Below are positions 1 to 10,748 of a DNA stretch of 64,000 bases, in pieces. Position 1 is the stretch's first letter. The number at the start of each line of letters is the position of its first letter. The position numbers and the translations under genes were made by a program. The notes beneath the pieces were generated by a model. The model had not been told where the DNA came from. It did no database searches and saw only the letters and a list, made by a program, of their open reading frames with translations. Location of the stretch: contig NZ_WHOS01000019.1 of assembly GCF_013340935.1 (NCBI RefSeq), positions 51,021-115,020 of the forward strand. The letters run 5' to 3'. The stretch comes from Azospirillum melinis (lineage in GTDB: Bacteria > Pseudomonadota > Alphaproteobacteria > Azospirillales > Azospirillaceae).

Positions 1-978
<978 letters not shown>

Positions 979-982
<4 letters not shown>

Positions 983-1029
983 GGAGCCTTCGGTCTCGCA
1001 AGGGCACCCCCGACACGCAGCAGCGTCAT
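979..1029 (-). CDS. Possible 16-residue leader peptide overlapping typA
   Basis: A 17-codon reading frame ([16 protein letters not shown], stop TGA) lies between the leader hairpin and typA. Its stop overlaps the typA start in an ATGA arrangement, the usual geometry of translational coupling. No strong Shine-Dalgarno sequence is visible, and a frame this short can occur by chance, so it is offered only as a candidate. Confidence 0.2.
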
Positions 1030-1041
1030 GCCACAAACAAC

Positions 1042-1071
1042 AAAAAGGCCCGCCGAAAGAAATCGGTGGGC
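1042..1071 (-). terminator. Intrinsic terminator or attenuator in the typA leader
   Basis: On the minus strand GCCCACCGA and TCGGCGGGC form a 9-bp stem with one G-U pair around a 6-nt loop, followed by CTTTTTGTT. It sits about 60 nt upstream of the typA ATG and downstream of a plausible promoter. It would therefore act inside the typA leader, either as an attenuator or as the end of a short leader RNA. Confidence 0.6.
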
Positions 1072-1096
1072 GCTGTCGGGGAAACTGTTGCGGCGC

Positions 1097-1124
1097 AATA
1101 TATGGATCTGAGGCAAAAACGCAA
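1097..1124 (-). promoter_or_regulatory. Candidate sigma-70-type promoter for typA
   Basis: On the minus strand TTGCGT (-35 like, 1119-1124) and TATATT (-10 like, 1097-1102) are separated by 16 bp. Both match the consensus moderately. The predicted start is just upstream of the leader hairpin, so the leader would be roughly 105 nt long. Confidence 0.4.
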
Positions 1125-1175
1125 GCGTTGTACCCTTTGGTCTAGGGCGAATTTCCGGGATGGAGCCATGCGTCA

Positions 1176-3227
1176 ATGGCCCCTACATTGGGGACGATGA
1201 TCCGCTTCGCTTCCGCTTCCCGCCGCCGCGCGGCCGCTGCAACGAGGATTGCAGCCGCTCCGCTCAAGGCCCCGATCGCCGTACCGATGGTCGCCGCCCT
1301 GCTGATGTTGGGGCCGGCCGACGCCGGCTATGCCCAGGATTCGCCGCCCGACAGCATCCCCGGCGCCGTGCCCGCGGCGCCATCGGAGGGTGCCCCGCCG
1401 GACGCCGCGCCGCCGGACGAGGAGGTGAGGCCGGCCGGCATCGCTTATGAGGTGGAGATCACCGGCGTCGAGGATGAGGGCCTTCGCGGCACTCTGCGCG
1501 ACGCCTCCACCCTGGTGGAGCTGAAGGACGACCATCCGCCTTCGCTGATCGGGCTGGAGCGGCGGGCCGACAGCGACCGCGACCGCTTGCAGACGGCGCT
1601 GCGCTCCGCCGGCTATTACGACGCGAAGCTGGACATCCGCATCGACGATCCGGCGGCGGCCGGCACCCTGCCCGCGGGCGGGCAGGCCCCCCCGGTCAAG
1701 GTGACGGTCGCGGTGACGCCGGGGCCGCTCTATCACATTAAGACGGTGACGGTGCGCGGTGTTTCCAGTTCCGCTGGCAGCTCTATCCTGCCGAAGGAGG
1801 TCGCCACCGACGATCTCGGCCTCGTCGCCGGTGCCCCCGCAATCGCACAGAAGGTGCTGGACGCCGAATCGGAACTGGTCGGCCGGCTGAGCAAGCGCGG
1901 CTATGCCTTCGCCAAGGTGCCCGACCGCGAGGTGGTGGTCGACCATTCCGACCGGACTATGGATGTCACCTACACCGTCGATCCCGGCCCGCTGACCCGC
2001 TATGGCGTAACCAGAATCGAAGGGTTGGAGAAGGTCGACGAGGATCTGGTGCGCGGGCGTCTCGCCTGGAAGGAGGGGCAGATTTACGACCCGGGTGCCA
2101 CCGACCGGGCGCGCCAGGACATCGCCGCCCTCCAGGTCTTCGACACCGTGCGCGTGAGGATGGCGGACGAGCCGGGGCCGGACGGCGTGACGCCTGTCAT
2201 CGTGTCGGTCAGCGAGCGCAAGCGTCGCTTCATCGGCGGCGGCGTCACCTATTCGACCGAGGACGGGGTGGGCGCCAACGCCTATTGGGGCCACCGCAAC
2301 CTGTTCGGCGGTGCCGAGCAGCTTCGCGTCGGCGTCGATGTCGGACGCGTCGCCGGCTCAAGTGGCGGTACGTCGAGCAAGAGCAACGACCTGCCGGATC
2401 TGCGCTTCAGCGTCAATTTCCGCAAGCCCGACTTCCTGGCGGTGAAGCAGTCGCTGGTGGTCAATTTCGCCGTGGTGAACGACCAACCGCCGGCCTACAG
2501 CCGAGTCGCGTCTGAACTGACGGTGAAGCTGGAGCGGCCTTTGACCGACCAGCTGACCGTCAGCTATGGCGTGACCGGCGAGCGTGGCCGGGTGCGGACG
2601 GAGGACACCACCTATCAGACCTCCTTCATCGGCGTGCCGCTGGGGGCGGCCTGGAACGGCACCGACAACCTGCTGAATCCGACCTCCGGCCAGCGGGCGT
2701 CGTTGCAGGTGACGCCCTGGTTCCCGGTTGGCGGCGACACCAAGTCACCCTTCACCTCGATATTGCTGAACGGCTCCACCTATTACGATCTCAGCAAGGA
2801 CGGGCGCTATGTCGCCGCGGGCCGGATCGGGTTGGGGAGCATCCTCGGCACGTCGCTGAGCGACATTCCGCCGGATCACCGTTTTTATGCCGGCGGTGGC
2901 GGGTCGGTACGCGGCTACGGCTTCCAGAAGGCGGGGCCGCGCGACCGCTACGACGATCCGGTCGGCGGCCGGTCGCTGTTCGAGATCGGGGCGGAGCTGC
3001 GCATCAAGGTGACCGAGAGCATCGGCGTGGTGCCCTTCGTCGATGCCGGCACCGTCTATGACAAGGCCTATCCCGACTTCAGCGAGCCGTTGCGCGTCGG
3101 CGCCGGGCTGGGGCTGCGCTACTACACAGACTTCGGTCCGTTGCGCGTCGATGTCGGCGTTCCGCTCAATCCCGCCAGCGGCGATTCGCGCTGGCAGCTG
3201 TATCTCAGCCTGGGTCAGGCGTTCTGA
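1176..3227 (+). CDS. tamA: TamA, Omp85-family outer-membrane assembly factor
   Basis: Outer-membrane subunit of the translocation and assembly module, which works with TamB in inserting outer-membrane proteins. The product has 683 residues. It has a basic N-terminus and a hydrophobic signal region ending near AGYAQ, then POTRA-type repeats over roughly residues 70-330, then a C-terminal beta-barrel. The Omp85 loop-6 signature VRGYGFQ is near residue 576, and the chain ends in phenylalanine (LGQAF), as expected for a barrel recognised by BamA. The start could instead be the ATG at 1197, which gives a more typical signal peptide (MIRFASASRRR). tamB follows 59 bp downstream on the same strand, the standard order. 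Confidence 0.93.
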   Translation: MAPTLGTMIRFASASRRRAAAATRIAAAPLKAPIAVPMVAALLMLGPADAGYAQDSPPDSIPGAVPAAPSEGAPPDAAPPDEEVRPAGIAYEVEITGVEDEGLRGTLRDASTLVELKDDHPPSLIGLERRADSDRDRLQTALRSAGYYDAKLDIRIDDPAAAGTLPAGGQAPPVKVTVAVTPGPLYHIKTVTVRGVSSSAGSSILPKEVATDDLGLVAGAPAIAQKVLDAESELVGRLSKRGYAFAKVPDREVVVDHSDRTMDVTYTVDPGPLTRYGVTRIEGLEKVDEDLVRGRLAWKEGQIYDPGATDRARQDIAALQVFDTVRVRMADEPGPDGVTPVIVSVSERKRRFIGGGVTYSTEDGVGANAYWGHRNLFGGAEQLRVGVDVGRVAGSSGGTSSKSNDLPDLRFSVNFRKPDFLAVKQSLVVNFAVVNDQPPAYSRVASELTVKLERPLTDQLTVSYGVTGERGRVRTEDTTYQTSFIGVPLGAAWNGTDNLLNPTSGQRASLQVTPWFPVGGDTKSPFTSILLNGSTYYDLSKDGRYVAAGRIGLGSILGTSLSDIPPDHRFYAGGGGSVRGYGFQKAGPRDRYDDPVGGRSLFEIGAELRIKVTESIGVVPFVDAGTVYDKAYPDFSEPLRVGAGLGLRYYTDFGPLRVDVGVPLNPASGDSRWQLYLSLGQAF

Positions 3228-3286
3228 TGGCGCATTTTCGTCCCAATCCTTTGGGACGATGACCGTTTATTGCGGTTGAGACGAAG

Positions 3287-6200
3287 ATGGTGACGGTGAA
3301 GGGGTATGGTGTGACGGCGGTTCGCTTATTTCTGGTCGGTCTGACGATCCTTGCCGGCCTGCTGGCCGGTCCGCAGCCCGCTCGGGCCTTCTCGCTGTTC
3401 GCCGGCGATACCGCCCGCGACTGGCTGGTCGAGAAGATCGAGGGTGCCGTCGAATCGCCGGACATGCACCTGAAGCTGGGCGCCATCGAAGGCAGCATCC
3501 CCACCGACTTCACCATCGCGACCGTCACGCTGGCCGACAGCCAGGGCGTCTGGCTGACCATCGACCGGCTGCATGTCGTGATGTCGCCGTCCGCCCTGTT
3601 CCTGCGCAGCGCCAGGATCGACGTGCTGGAGGCGGCGTCCGTCGTGGTGACCCGTGCACCGGTCAGCAGCCAGCCGGCCGCACCCTCCGATCCCAATGCC
3701 CCGCTGCTGCCCAGCCTGCCGGTCGACATCGATCTGAAGAAGCTGGTGGTGGAGCGGCTGGAACTGGCGCCGGCATTATTGGGCGAGCCGGCGGTGCTGC
3801 GCATTGCCGGCGCCCTGGCGCTGGAGCATAGCGGCGGGGCGCTGAACACCAACCTGTCGGTGGCGCGCATTGACGACAAGCCGGGCAAGGCCGATCTGGT
3901 CGCCGTCTACGATCCCGGCAAGAATACGCTGAACCTGTCGGTCGATGCGTCCGAACCTGCGGGTGGCGTCATGGCCCGCGCGCTGTCGGTTCCCGGCCTG
4001 CTGCCGGTCGAATTGACGCTGAAGGGCGACGGCACGCTCGACGACTGGACCGGCAAGCTGAGCGCCATGGCCGGCGAGGCGGCATCGCCCAGCGGCACGC
4101 TGAACGCCGACGCGACCATCAAGAAGGGGCCGGAGGGGCACGCGCTGACGCTGGCGGCCGGGGGCAATTTCGCGCCGCTGATCGCCGGGCTGGCGGGGGA
4201 TACGGTGGTGCCGCTGATCGGCCCCAACCCCACGCTGAGCGCGACTGTGCTGCGGGCGCCGTCGGGGGCCATCAGTCTCCGTCCGCTGGCGCTGACCGTC
4301 GCCGCAGCGAGCGCGACGGTCAACGGCGACGTCGCCGCCGATTACAAGAGCATGACCCTGCGCTGGACCTTGCAGGCCGGGCCGGACTCCACCCTGCATA
4401 CCCTGGTGCCGCTGTCCTGGCGCGAGGGCGTGGTCGAGGGTTCGGCGGAAGGGGCGCTGAGTGCGCTGAACGTCGCGGTGAACGCCAGTTTGCGCGACCT
4501 GGCCGCCGACGATCCTGCGCTGTCCCGCCTGACCGGGCCCGAAACCACCCTGGCCGCCAAGGCGCAAATCGACACCGGCAGTGGCCGGATCGGCTTGGAG
4601 ACGCTGGCGCTGACCGCCGCCGCGGCGCGGGCCGAGGTGAAAGGCACAGTCGGCGGCTGGGGCCAGACGGTCGACCTGACGCTGAACGCGAACGCCGACG
4701 ACCTCGCGCCACTGTCCGGCCTCGCCGGCCGGCCGCTGGCCGGTGCCGTGGAGCTGGCGGGGCCGGTGAAGCGCGGGGCCGATGGCACGCTGACCGCCGA
4801 GCTGACCGGCAGCCTCGACCGGCTGTCCACCGGCACACCTGCCGATGCGGTGCTGGGCGACAAGGCGACGCTGAAGCTGGCCGCCAGGATGGAGCCGGAC
4901 GGCGCCATGCGGTTGACCGACCTGACGGTCGATGGCCGCAACGGCAAGCTGACCGGTAACGCGGCGCTGGCCGACAACAAGGTCGATGCCCACACCACCT
5001 TGACCGTGGCGAAGCTGGAGCCGCTGGGCAGCGCGCTCGGCACGCCGATGGAGGGAGCGGCGACGCTGGAGGCGACCGCCCGCGGCCCGCTCGACGCCAT
5101 CGAGGCGCAGGCGACGCTGAATGCCCGCGACCTCGTGGTGCAGGGCCGCCGGCTGGGCGCCACGGAGCTGAAGGCGACCGCCGCCGGCCTGCCGGCGACG
5201 CCGAACGGCGCGGTCTCGGCGCGGACCAACCTGGACAAGACTCCGCTGTCGGTGGACGGGCGCTATGCCTTGCAGGAACAGACGCTGCGGCTGGATGGGC
5301 TGACCATCGCCAACGGGAACAACCGCATCACCGGGCAGGCGCAGGTGGCGCTCGACACGCTGCTCGCCACCGGGCGGCTGGAGGGAAAGCTGCCCAACCT
5401 GAACGGCCTGTCGGCGTTGGCGGGGATGCCGCTGGGCGGCGGGGCGAGCTTCACCCTGGCGCTCGACGGCAAGGGTGGCAAGCAGGCGGCCAACCTGACC
5501 GCCGACGCCAGCGATCTGCGGGTCGAGGGGGAAGGCGGACCGCTGCTCACCGCCCGCCGCCTGACGGTCAAGGCCGACTTGGCCGATGCGCTCGGCACTC
5601 CCAGCGGCAAGGCGCGGGTGGAGATGACCGACGGCAACGCCGCCGGCACCGAACTGCGCAACGTCACGGCCTCGGTCGATGGGTCTCTGGCGAAGGCCGG
5701 TTTCCAGGCCAATGCCGCCGGAGCGGGCGCCCAGCCGGTCGCGTTGGACCTCGCCGGCAATTTGACGCGGGAAGGGCAGGTGACGCGCATCCGGCTCGAC
5801 CGCCTGCAGGCGCGCTATGCCGGAGAGGATCTGCGGACCACCGCCCCGGCGACCATCCTGCTGGCCGACCGCCGGTATGAGGTGAAGGAGTTGCGGCTGT
5901 CCTCAGGCAATGCCCGGCTGGCCGCCGACCTCGGCCTGAACGGCGACCGGCTGAGCGGCGAGCTGACCATCGACCGCCTGCCGCTGGCGCTGGCGAAGCT
6001 GGCCAGCCCGACGCTGGCATTGGACGGCGTTGCCAACGCGCGGGCGTCGCTGGGCGGCACCCTGCGCAACCCGCGTGCCGACGCCACCCTGCGGGTCAGC
6101 GGGTTGAAGGCGCAGCAGACCGCTCAGGCCGGTCTGCCGGGCATCGACGCGACGCTGGACGCACAATGGCGCGACCGCCGGCTGTCGCTGAACAGCCGGA

Positions 6201-7639
6201 TCGCCATGCCGAAGAATGCCGGCACGCTGACCGCCAACGCTGCGCTTCCGCTGGTGATGAACCCCGACAGCTATGCCGTCAGCGTACCGCCCAACGGGGC
6301 GCTTGAGGCGGCGGTGAACGGCACGGTGGATCTGTCGCTGGCGAACGACCTGCTCGCCGCCTCCGGCGACCGGGCGCGTGGATCGCTGCGGCTCGACGTG
6401 CGCGCCGGCGGGACGGTGGGCAAGCCGGCGCTCGGCGGGTCTGTGGTGCTGGCGAACGGGCGCTATGAGAACCGGGCGTCGGGTGCGGTGATCACCAACA
6501 TCGAGGCGCGGCTGGTCGGCGACGGCGACGTCTTCACCATTCAGAGCTTTCGCGGCCGGACGCGCAACGGCGGCGCGATCAGCGCCAGCGGCGTCATCCG
6601 TCCAAGCGCCCCTGCCGACCGGCAGTTGGACATCGCCCTCCAGGCCGACAACGCCCGGCTGGTGGAGATCGATCTGGTGACGGCGGAGATCGGGGCGAAT
6701 CTGACCCTGACCGGCGGTTTCGCCAACGCCCGGCTTGCCGGTCCGTTGGACATCCGCCGCGCCGAGATTCAGGTGCCCGACCGCATGCCGGCAAACGTCG
6801 TCGATCTGAAGGTGACCGAGGTCGGCAAGGGCCGTCGCGCCCGCGGGACGACCCAGGTGTCCACCGCAGGCGGCACCCGCCGTGTGCCCCAACCGGCCGA
6901 CGCCCCGCCGGCTGCGACACCCTTCGTCCTGGCGCTGGACATGACGGTGAATGCGCCGAACCAGATCTTCGTCCGCGGCCGTGGGTTGGATGCAGAGCTT
7001 GCCGGCAATTTGCGCGTCAAGGGAACCGCTGCGGCACCGGAGGTGACGGGCCGTTTCAACATCCTGAAAGGCAGCCTGAACCTGCTGGCCAAGAATTTCG
7101 AGTTCAAGCGCGGGATCTTCGACTTCGACGGTACCCAGCCCATCGACCCGCGGCTCGACCTGTTGGCGGAGGCGACAGCCAACGGCATCACCGCCGACGT
7201 GGTGGTCAGCGGCACCGCCCGCCAGCCGAAGATCGAGTTGACCTCCCCCCAGGGGCTGCCGCAGGACGAGGTATTGGCCGGCGTGCTGTTCGGCAAGTCG
7301 GTGGGCGACCTGAGCGCGGCGGAGGCGGTGCAGCTTGCCCAGTCCGCGGCGGCTTTGGCCGGTGTCGGCGGAGGAGGTGGCGGCATCCTGGACACGGTGC
7401 GCCGCGGCCTTGGTGTCGACCGGCTGGACTTCACCCAGGGTGAGAACGGCAAGGGCGGGGCGGTGCAGGCCGGCCGCTATGTCAGCGACCGCGTCTATGT
7501 CGGCGTCGAACAGGGAATCGGCGCCAACCAGAGCCGGGCGAAAGTCGAGGTCGATATCACCAAGAACCTCAAGGGTACGGCATCCGTCGGCGCCAATTCC
7601 GAGACGAAGTTCGGCGTGGTGTACGAGAAGGATTACTGA
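3287..7639 (+). CDS. tamB: TamB, translocation and assembly module subunit (DUF490)
   Basis: Very long periplasmic protein of 1450 residues anchored in the inner membrane. It is the partner of TamA and is also implicated in lipid transport across the periplasm. An N-terminal hydrophobic segment (around residues 13-30) is followed by more than a thousand residues of repetitive beta-rich sequence with Ala, Leu, Asp and Gly periodicity, as in AsmA/TamB-like bridging proteins. The conserved DUF490 domain fills about the last 350 residues and includes FNILKGSLNLLAKNF and GLPQDEVLAGVLFGK. The protein ends in an aromatic residue (YEKDY). The position directly behind tamA supports the assignment. Confidence 0.94.
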   Translation: MVTVKGYGVTAVRLFLVGLTILAGLLAGPQPARAFSLFAGDTARDWLVEKIEGAVESPDMHLKLGAIEGSIPTDFTIATVTLADSQGVWLTIDRLHVVMSPSALFLRSARIDVLEAASVVVTRAPVSSQPAAPSDPNAPLLPSLPVDIDLKKLVVERLELAPALLGEPAVLRIAGALALEHSGGALNTNLSVARIDDKPGKADLVAVYDPGKNTLNLSVDASEPAGGVMARALSVPGLLPVELTLKGDGTLDDWTGKLSAMAGEAASPSGTLNADATIKKGPEGHALTLAAGGNFAPLIAGLAGDTVVPLIGPNPTLSATVLRAPSGAISLRPLALTVAAASATVNGDVAADYKSMTLRWTLQAGPDSTLHTLVPLSWREGVVEGSAEGALSALNVAVNASLRDLAADDPALSRLTGPETTLAAKAQIDTGSGRIGLETLALTAAAARAEVKGTVGGWGQTVDLTLNANADDLAPLSGLAGRPLAGAVELAGPVKRGADGTLTAELTGSLDRLSTGTPADAVLGDKATLKLAARMEPDGAMRLTDLTVDGRNGKLTGNAALADNKVDAHTTLTVAKLEPLGSALGTPMEGAATLEATARGPLDAIEAQATLNARDLVVQGRRLGATELKATAAGLPATPNGAVSARTNLDKTPLSVDGRYALQEQTLRLDGLTIANGNNRITGQAQVALDTLLATGRLEGKLPNLNGLSALAGMPLGGGASFTLALDGKGGKQAANLTADASDLRVEGEGGPLLTARRLTVKADLADALGTPSGKARVEMTDGNAAGTELRNVTASVDGSLAKAGFQANAAGAGAQPVALDLAGNLTREGQVTRIRLDRLQARYAGEDLRTTAPATILLADRRYEVKELRLSSGNARLAADLGLNGDRLSGELTIDRLPLALAKLASPTLALDGVANARASLGGTLRNPRADATLRVSGLKAQQTAQAGLPGIDATLDAQWRDRRLSLNSRIAMPKNAGTLTANAALPLVMNPDSYAVSVPPNGALEAAVNGTVDLSLANDLLAASGDRARGSLRLDVRAGGTVGKPALGGSVVLANGRYENRASGAVITNIEARLVGDGDVFTIQSFRGRTRNGGAISASGVIRPSAPADRQLDIALQADNARLVEIDLVTAEIGANLTLTGGFANARLAGPLDIRRAEIQVPDRMPANVVDLKVTEVGKGRRARGTTQVSTAGGTRRVPQPADAPPAATPFVLALDMTVNAPNQIFVRGRGLDAELAGNLRVKGTAAAPEVTGRFNILKGSLNLLAKNFEFKRGIFDFDGTQPIDPRLDLLAEATANGITADVVVSGTARQPKIELTSPQGLPQDEVLAGVLFGKSVGDLSAAEAVQLAQSAAALAGVGGGGGGILDTVRRGLGVDRLDFTQGENGKGGAVQAGRYVSDRVYVGVEQGIGANQSRAKVEVDITKNLKGTASVGANSETKFGVVYEKDY

Positions 7640-7657
7640 CGGGGTGGTGGGGCGGCG

Positions 7658-8554
7658 CTAACCCGCCATTCCGACCACGATCCGCGCATGCGACGGCACC
7701 GGCACGATGCCGTCCACCGCCCTGGCGTCGAACCGCCGGGCGATGTCGGCCTCCAGCGCCTTTCGCTGCCCGGCAGTCAATCCGCCGAGCCTATGGCCGA
7801 AGCTCATGTCGAGGGCGGCACGCCAGAAGGGCTGGCCGGCCGGCGCCTTGCGGACCGGGGTCAGGTCGGTCTCCCATGTCTCCGCAAAGCCGGCGGCGCG
7901 CATCCGGTCGGACAGAAGTTGCGGTGGCGCGAAGCGGAACAACGGATCCAGGCTGCCATCCTCGCCGAGATGGTTGGCCACCGCGTCACCGATCTCCGCG
8001 AACAGGCCATTCCCGGCGCGCGATCCCCAAACCATAAAGGCGGCCTTGCCGCCGGGACGCAGGACACGTCGCACCTCGCGCAGCGCGGTTTCAACCGCCG
8101 GCACGAACATGATGCCGAAGCGGCAGGTCACCCCATCGAAAGCGGCGTCGGCGAAAGGCAGGGCGGTCATGTCGGCGGCGATGAAGGCGGGAGCCGGCCC
8201 CTTCACGCTCCGGGCGCGGCGGACGGCGCCGGCCATCATGCCGGGGACCAGATCGCTTCCGACCACCAGCCCGTCCGGACCGGCCCGGTGCGCGGCACTC
8301 AAGGCGGGCTCACCCGCGCCGGATGCAAGGTCGAGCAAGCGGTGACCCTCGACCAGCCCCGCCGCGTCGAGCAGCGGGCGGTTCAGCTTGTCGGCCAGAT
8401 CGGCCATCGGATCGGCCCAGCGGTCCCAGGCGTCGGCGCTGGCGGCCCAGCGGTCGCGCTCGCGGCCGGCATCAGGCATAGCGCCATCGGGCGGGGCAGC
8501 ATCGGTTGGGGCGGCATCCGCATGTGCGGTGTCGGGACGGGTGGTTGCGGTCAA
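7658..8554 (-). CDS. Class I SAM-dependent methyltransferase (UbiE-like)
   Basis: SAM-dependent methyltransferase of about 298 residues with a Rossmann fold. Motif I is LLDLASGAGEPA, an acidic loop follows at VVGSDLVPGMM, and VLRPGGKAAFMVWG is the post-I signature typical of the UbiE/Methyltransf_11 group. The substrate cannot be read from sequence. The first 40 or so residues are a low-complexity Ala/Asp/Pro tail. The start used here is a TTG whose TTGA overlaps the stop of the upstream gene, suggesting coupling. The ATG at 8479 (MPDAGRERDRW) would remove most of the tail and is a real alternative. It converges with tamB. Confidence 0.8.
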   Translation of the reverse strand: MTATTRPDTAHADAAPTDAAPPDGAMPDAGRERDRWAASADAWDRWADPMADLADKLNRPLLDAAGLVEGHRLLDLASGAGEPALSAAHRAGPDGLVVGSDLVPGMMAGAVRRARSVKGPAPAFIAADMTALPFADAAFDGVTCRFGIMFVPAVETALREVRRVLRPGGKAAFMVWGSRAGNGLFAEIGDAVANHLGEDGSLDPLFRFAPPQLLSDRMRAAGFAETWETDLTPVRKAPAGQPFWRAALDMSFGHRLGGLTAGQRKALEADIARRFDARAVDGIVPVPSHARIVVGMAG

Positions 8555-8883
8555 TGGAGAAGCCTCGCCGCGCCGGCCACGCGCTGGATCGTGTCGGCAT
8601 CGCTCAGCCGCTTGCCCAGGGCCGACAGCTCGTCGGACAGCTTGCGGTTGGCGTCGGTCAATTGTTGGATGCGGGTCTGCGCCGCCTGCTGCTGCTGGGA
8701 CAGCGTCGCCACCGTCTCCGTCAGCTTGCGGATTTGCTGGGACTGGCGGGCCGCCGCCTCGTTCTGGCTGCGGCGGATCGATCCGACGGCCACCAGCACG
8801 ACAAGGCTGATGGTCACGCCGGCCGCAATGGCGACGATGCTGATCCCGGTGAACCAGTCCATGGGCGCGAAGCTTCCGCCCAT
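8551..8883 (-). CDS. Small membrane protein with coiled coil, unknown function
   Basis: 110-residue protein that I do not recognise. One N-terminal transmembrane helix (about residues 12-34) is followed by a Gln/Ala/Leu-rich heptad region (about 40-95) that should form a coiled coil. It resembles membrane-anchored scaffolding proteins in general shape only. The stop overlaps the start of the downstream methyltransferase, so the two are probably one transcription unit. An internal ATG at 8862 (MDWFTG) is an alternative start that keeps the membrane helix. Confidence 0.6.
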   Translation of the reverse strand: MGGSFAPMDWFTGISIVAIAAGVTISLVVLVAVGSIRRSQNEAAARQSQQIRKLTETVATLSQQQQAAQTRIQQLTDANRKLSDELSALGKRLSDADTIQRVAGAARLLH

Positions 8884-8991
8884 TTCACCCGATGGTCAAG
8901 CGGCCTGACAATCCATGAACGCAGCGGACCCGGCGCCGAACTGGGCGCCGGGTCCACGCTGTCGAAGAAACAACCGGGGAGGCTGCTGCGG

Positions 8992-9327
8992 TCAGCCGAC
9001 GGTGCCGGTGACCGGGCGTTCCGTCTTCATGCGCAGTTCCTTCAGGTGATCGCCGAAGGCGCGCAGGACCGGCATGATCCGCTGGGTCTGGTCGGCGGTG
9101 ACGTGGGCATCCGTCTTCAGCACGATGGTCGGCGCCTCGGCCATCAGGCGCTTGGCGCGCATCGGGCCAACCTTGTCGTCGAGGAACATGGCCATGCCCA
9201 TCAGGATGCCCAGCGTGACGTCGTCCGGAGCCTTGGGCAGGGCCAGGACTTCATGAAGCTCGTTCAGCAGCGTGTAGGCGACGATGGAGGTGCGTTCGAT
9301 GGTGTCGACGTCGGCGGCCATGGGCAT
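8992..9327 (-). CDS. Conserved-looking hypothetical protein
   Basis: 111-residue protein, predicted cytoplasmic and mostly alpha-helical, with no motif that I recognise. The start at 9327 (MPMAADVD) was chosen because GAGGAC lies about 7 nt upstream. A longer frame beginning at 9414 has Arg- and Ser-rich sequence that looks non-coding. The C-terminus (KTERPVTGTVG) is polar. It is monocistronic, with gaps of more than 100 bp on both sides. Confidence 0.55.
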   Translation of the reverse strand: MPMAADVDTIERTSIVAYTLLNELHEVLALPKAPDDVTLGILMGMAMFLDDKVGPMRAKRLMAEAPTIVLKTDAHVTADQTQRIMPVLRAFGDHLKELRMKTERPVTGTVG

Positions 9328-9528
9328 CGGGCAGGTCCTCGGGAAACGTTCGGATGAAACGTTGCGGGTGAGACGCTGGCGGGTGACGCGGGAAGGCGTC
9401 CCGAAGGGCGCCAACGCTTGCGAAATCCGTCGTTCCCCGAGGGTAATCGTCAGTTTATAACCAAAGTGTTAACCAAACGCCGCCCGAGTCGCTCGAGTCG
9501 CATTTTTCCGAGTCGCAATCTTCCGTTC

Positions 9529-10455
9529 TCATCGTTTTCCGCCGCTGCGCGCCTTGGTCGAAAGCGACAGTTCGGCCACTTCCTCTCGCGCGCTGCTGAC
9601 GAGGCCGGCCGACTGCACGATGTCGCGGTTGAACGGATGATAGGTCTGTGCGTAGATCCCGCGGATCTTGGTCACGTAATCCTGCGTCTCGCGGTAGGGC
9701 GGGATGCCCTTGTATTGCAGCACGGCGCCTTCGCCGGCGTTGTATCCCGCCAGCGCATAGGCGACGTTGCCGTTGAAGTAGGCCAGCAGCCAGCGCAGGT
9801 ACTTCATGCCGCCGCGCATATTCTGTTCCGCGTTGAAGGGGTCGGACACGCCGAAGCGCTCCGCCGTCTCCGGGATCAGCTGCATCAGCCCCTGGGCGTT
9901 CTTGTTCGAGACGACATCGACGCGATAGCCGGATTCCACCGCGATGACGGCGAGCACCAGATCGGGATCGAGGCCGTAGGTCGGCGCCATCTTCTGAACC
10001 ATCGCGCGGATTTCCGCCGGCGGCTTGCGGATGATGCCCCAGCGCAGGTTGGGCGGCTCGCAGCGGTCCGGCGTCTTCACCGTTCCCCCGGCGCTGCCGA
10101 CCAGACGCTCCGCCTGCTCGTTGCCCAGTGCTGCGGCCTTGCGCAGCCAGGCACGGCCGAGGTCGGCGTCCTTGGATACGCCGCCCAGGCCGGCCATGTG
10201 CATGCGCCCGGCCATCAGCGCTGCGTCGGAGTAGTCCTGGCGGGCAGCCCGGCAATAAAGGGATAAGGCCAGCCGCGGATCGGCCTTCACCCCGTCGGCA
10301 CGTTCGTAATGCTGTGCCAGTTCATACTGGGCGCGGGCGCTGCCCTTGTTGGCCAACGCCTCCAGCGCGGCGACGGTTTTCTCTGCAATGCCGGCGCTGG
10401 CCGGTGCCGATGCCAGCAGGCAAGGCAGCAGTGCCGCTGCGGCAAACGCCGACAT
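9529..10455 (-). CDS. Lytic transglycosylase with Sel1-like repeats
   Basis: Periplasmic peptidoglycan lytic transglycosylase of 308 residues. A signal peptide (MSAFAAAALLPCLLASAPASA) is followed by two or three Sel1/TPR-like repeats (about 35-120) and a C-terminal SLT domain (about 150-280). The SLT motifs are present: catalytic Glu174 in AVESGY, GLMQLIPETA at 189-198, MKYLRWLLAYF and ALAGYNAGEGAV. The start at 10455 is chosen for the signal peptide. The frame stays open further upstream to an ATG at 10794 with a good Shine-Dalgarno sequence, discussed in the findings. Such enzymes cut the glycan strand to form 1,6-anhydro-muropeptides and often serve envelope-spanning machines. Confidence 0.88.
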   Translation of the reverse strand: MSAFAAAALLPCLLASAPASAGIAEKTVAALEALANKGSARAQYELAQHYERADGVKADPRLALSLYCRAARQDYSDAALMAGRMHMAGLGGVSKDADLGRAWLRKAAALGNEQAERLVGSAGGTVKTPDRCEPPNLRWGIIRKPPAEIRAMVQKMAPTYGLDPDLVLAVIAVESGYRVDVVSNKNAQGLMQLIPETAERFGVSDPFNAEQNMRGGMKYLRWLLAYFNGNVAYALAGYNAGEGAVLQYKGIPPYRETQDYVTKIRGIYAQTYHPFNRDIVQSAGLVSSAREEVAELSLSTKARSGGKR

Positions 10456-10748
10456 GCGCGCCCCGCGGGTTCGCCGCTTGGCGTTGCCCTGCAAGGTTGA
10501 TGGGGCGCGAAACGCGGACGGTGTACCGCAAAGGTTCGTGTGGTCTTCCACCGGACCCCCCTGTATGATTTTCTTCGAGCTTTCGGAGACCATCAAAAGG
10601 TCGGAAGCAGAGTTTTCAGGGAGGACGCCGTGGCACCCAACTGGCCGGGTACCACGCATAGCGGCATAAGCCAAAACGGAAGGCCGGCTGCCGGAGATTA
10701 CATCACCGTAAGAGGTTGATGCGGCGCCGCCAATAAAAAATACATAGG
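10456..10748. other. Gene-poor stretch upstream of the lytic transglycosylase
   Basis: The transglycosylase frame continues upstream through this stretch on the minus strand, but composition and residue choice look non-coding apart from the N-terminal few residues near 10794. Nothing else could be supported. A plus-strand terminator follows at 10749-10782, so a short plus-strand transcript may cross this region. Confidence 0.3.

Noticed and set aside
3776..4993. 405-residue minus-strand frame opposite tamB
   Set aside because: Low-complexity Arg/Gln/Gly-rich translation with no motif, opposite a certain gene; typical antisense frame in GC-rich DNA.
9455..9475. TATAACCAAAGTGTTAACC as a CtrA site
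   Set aside because: Only the right half (TTAAC) is correct; the left half does not match at 7-bp spacing.
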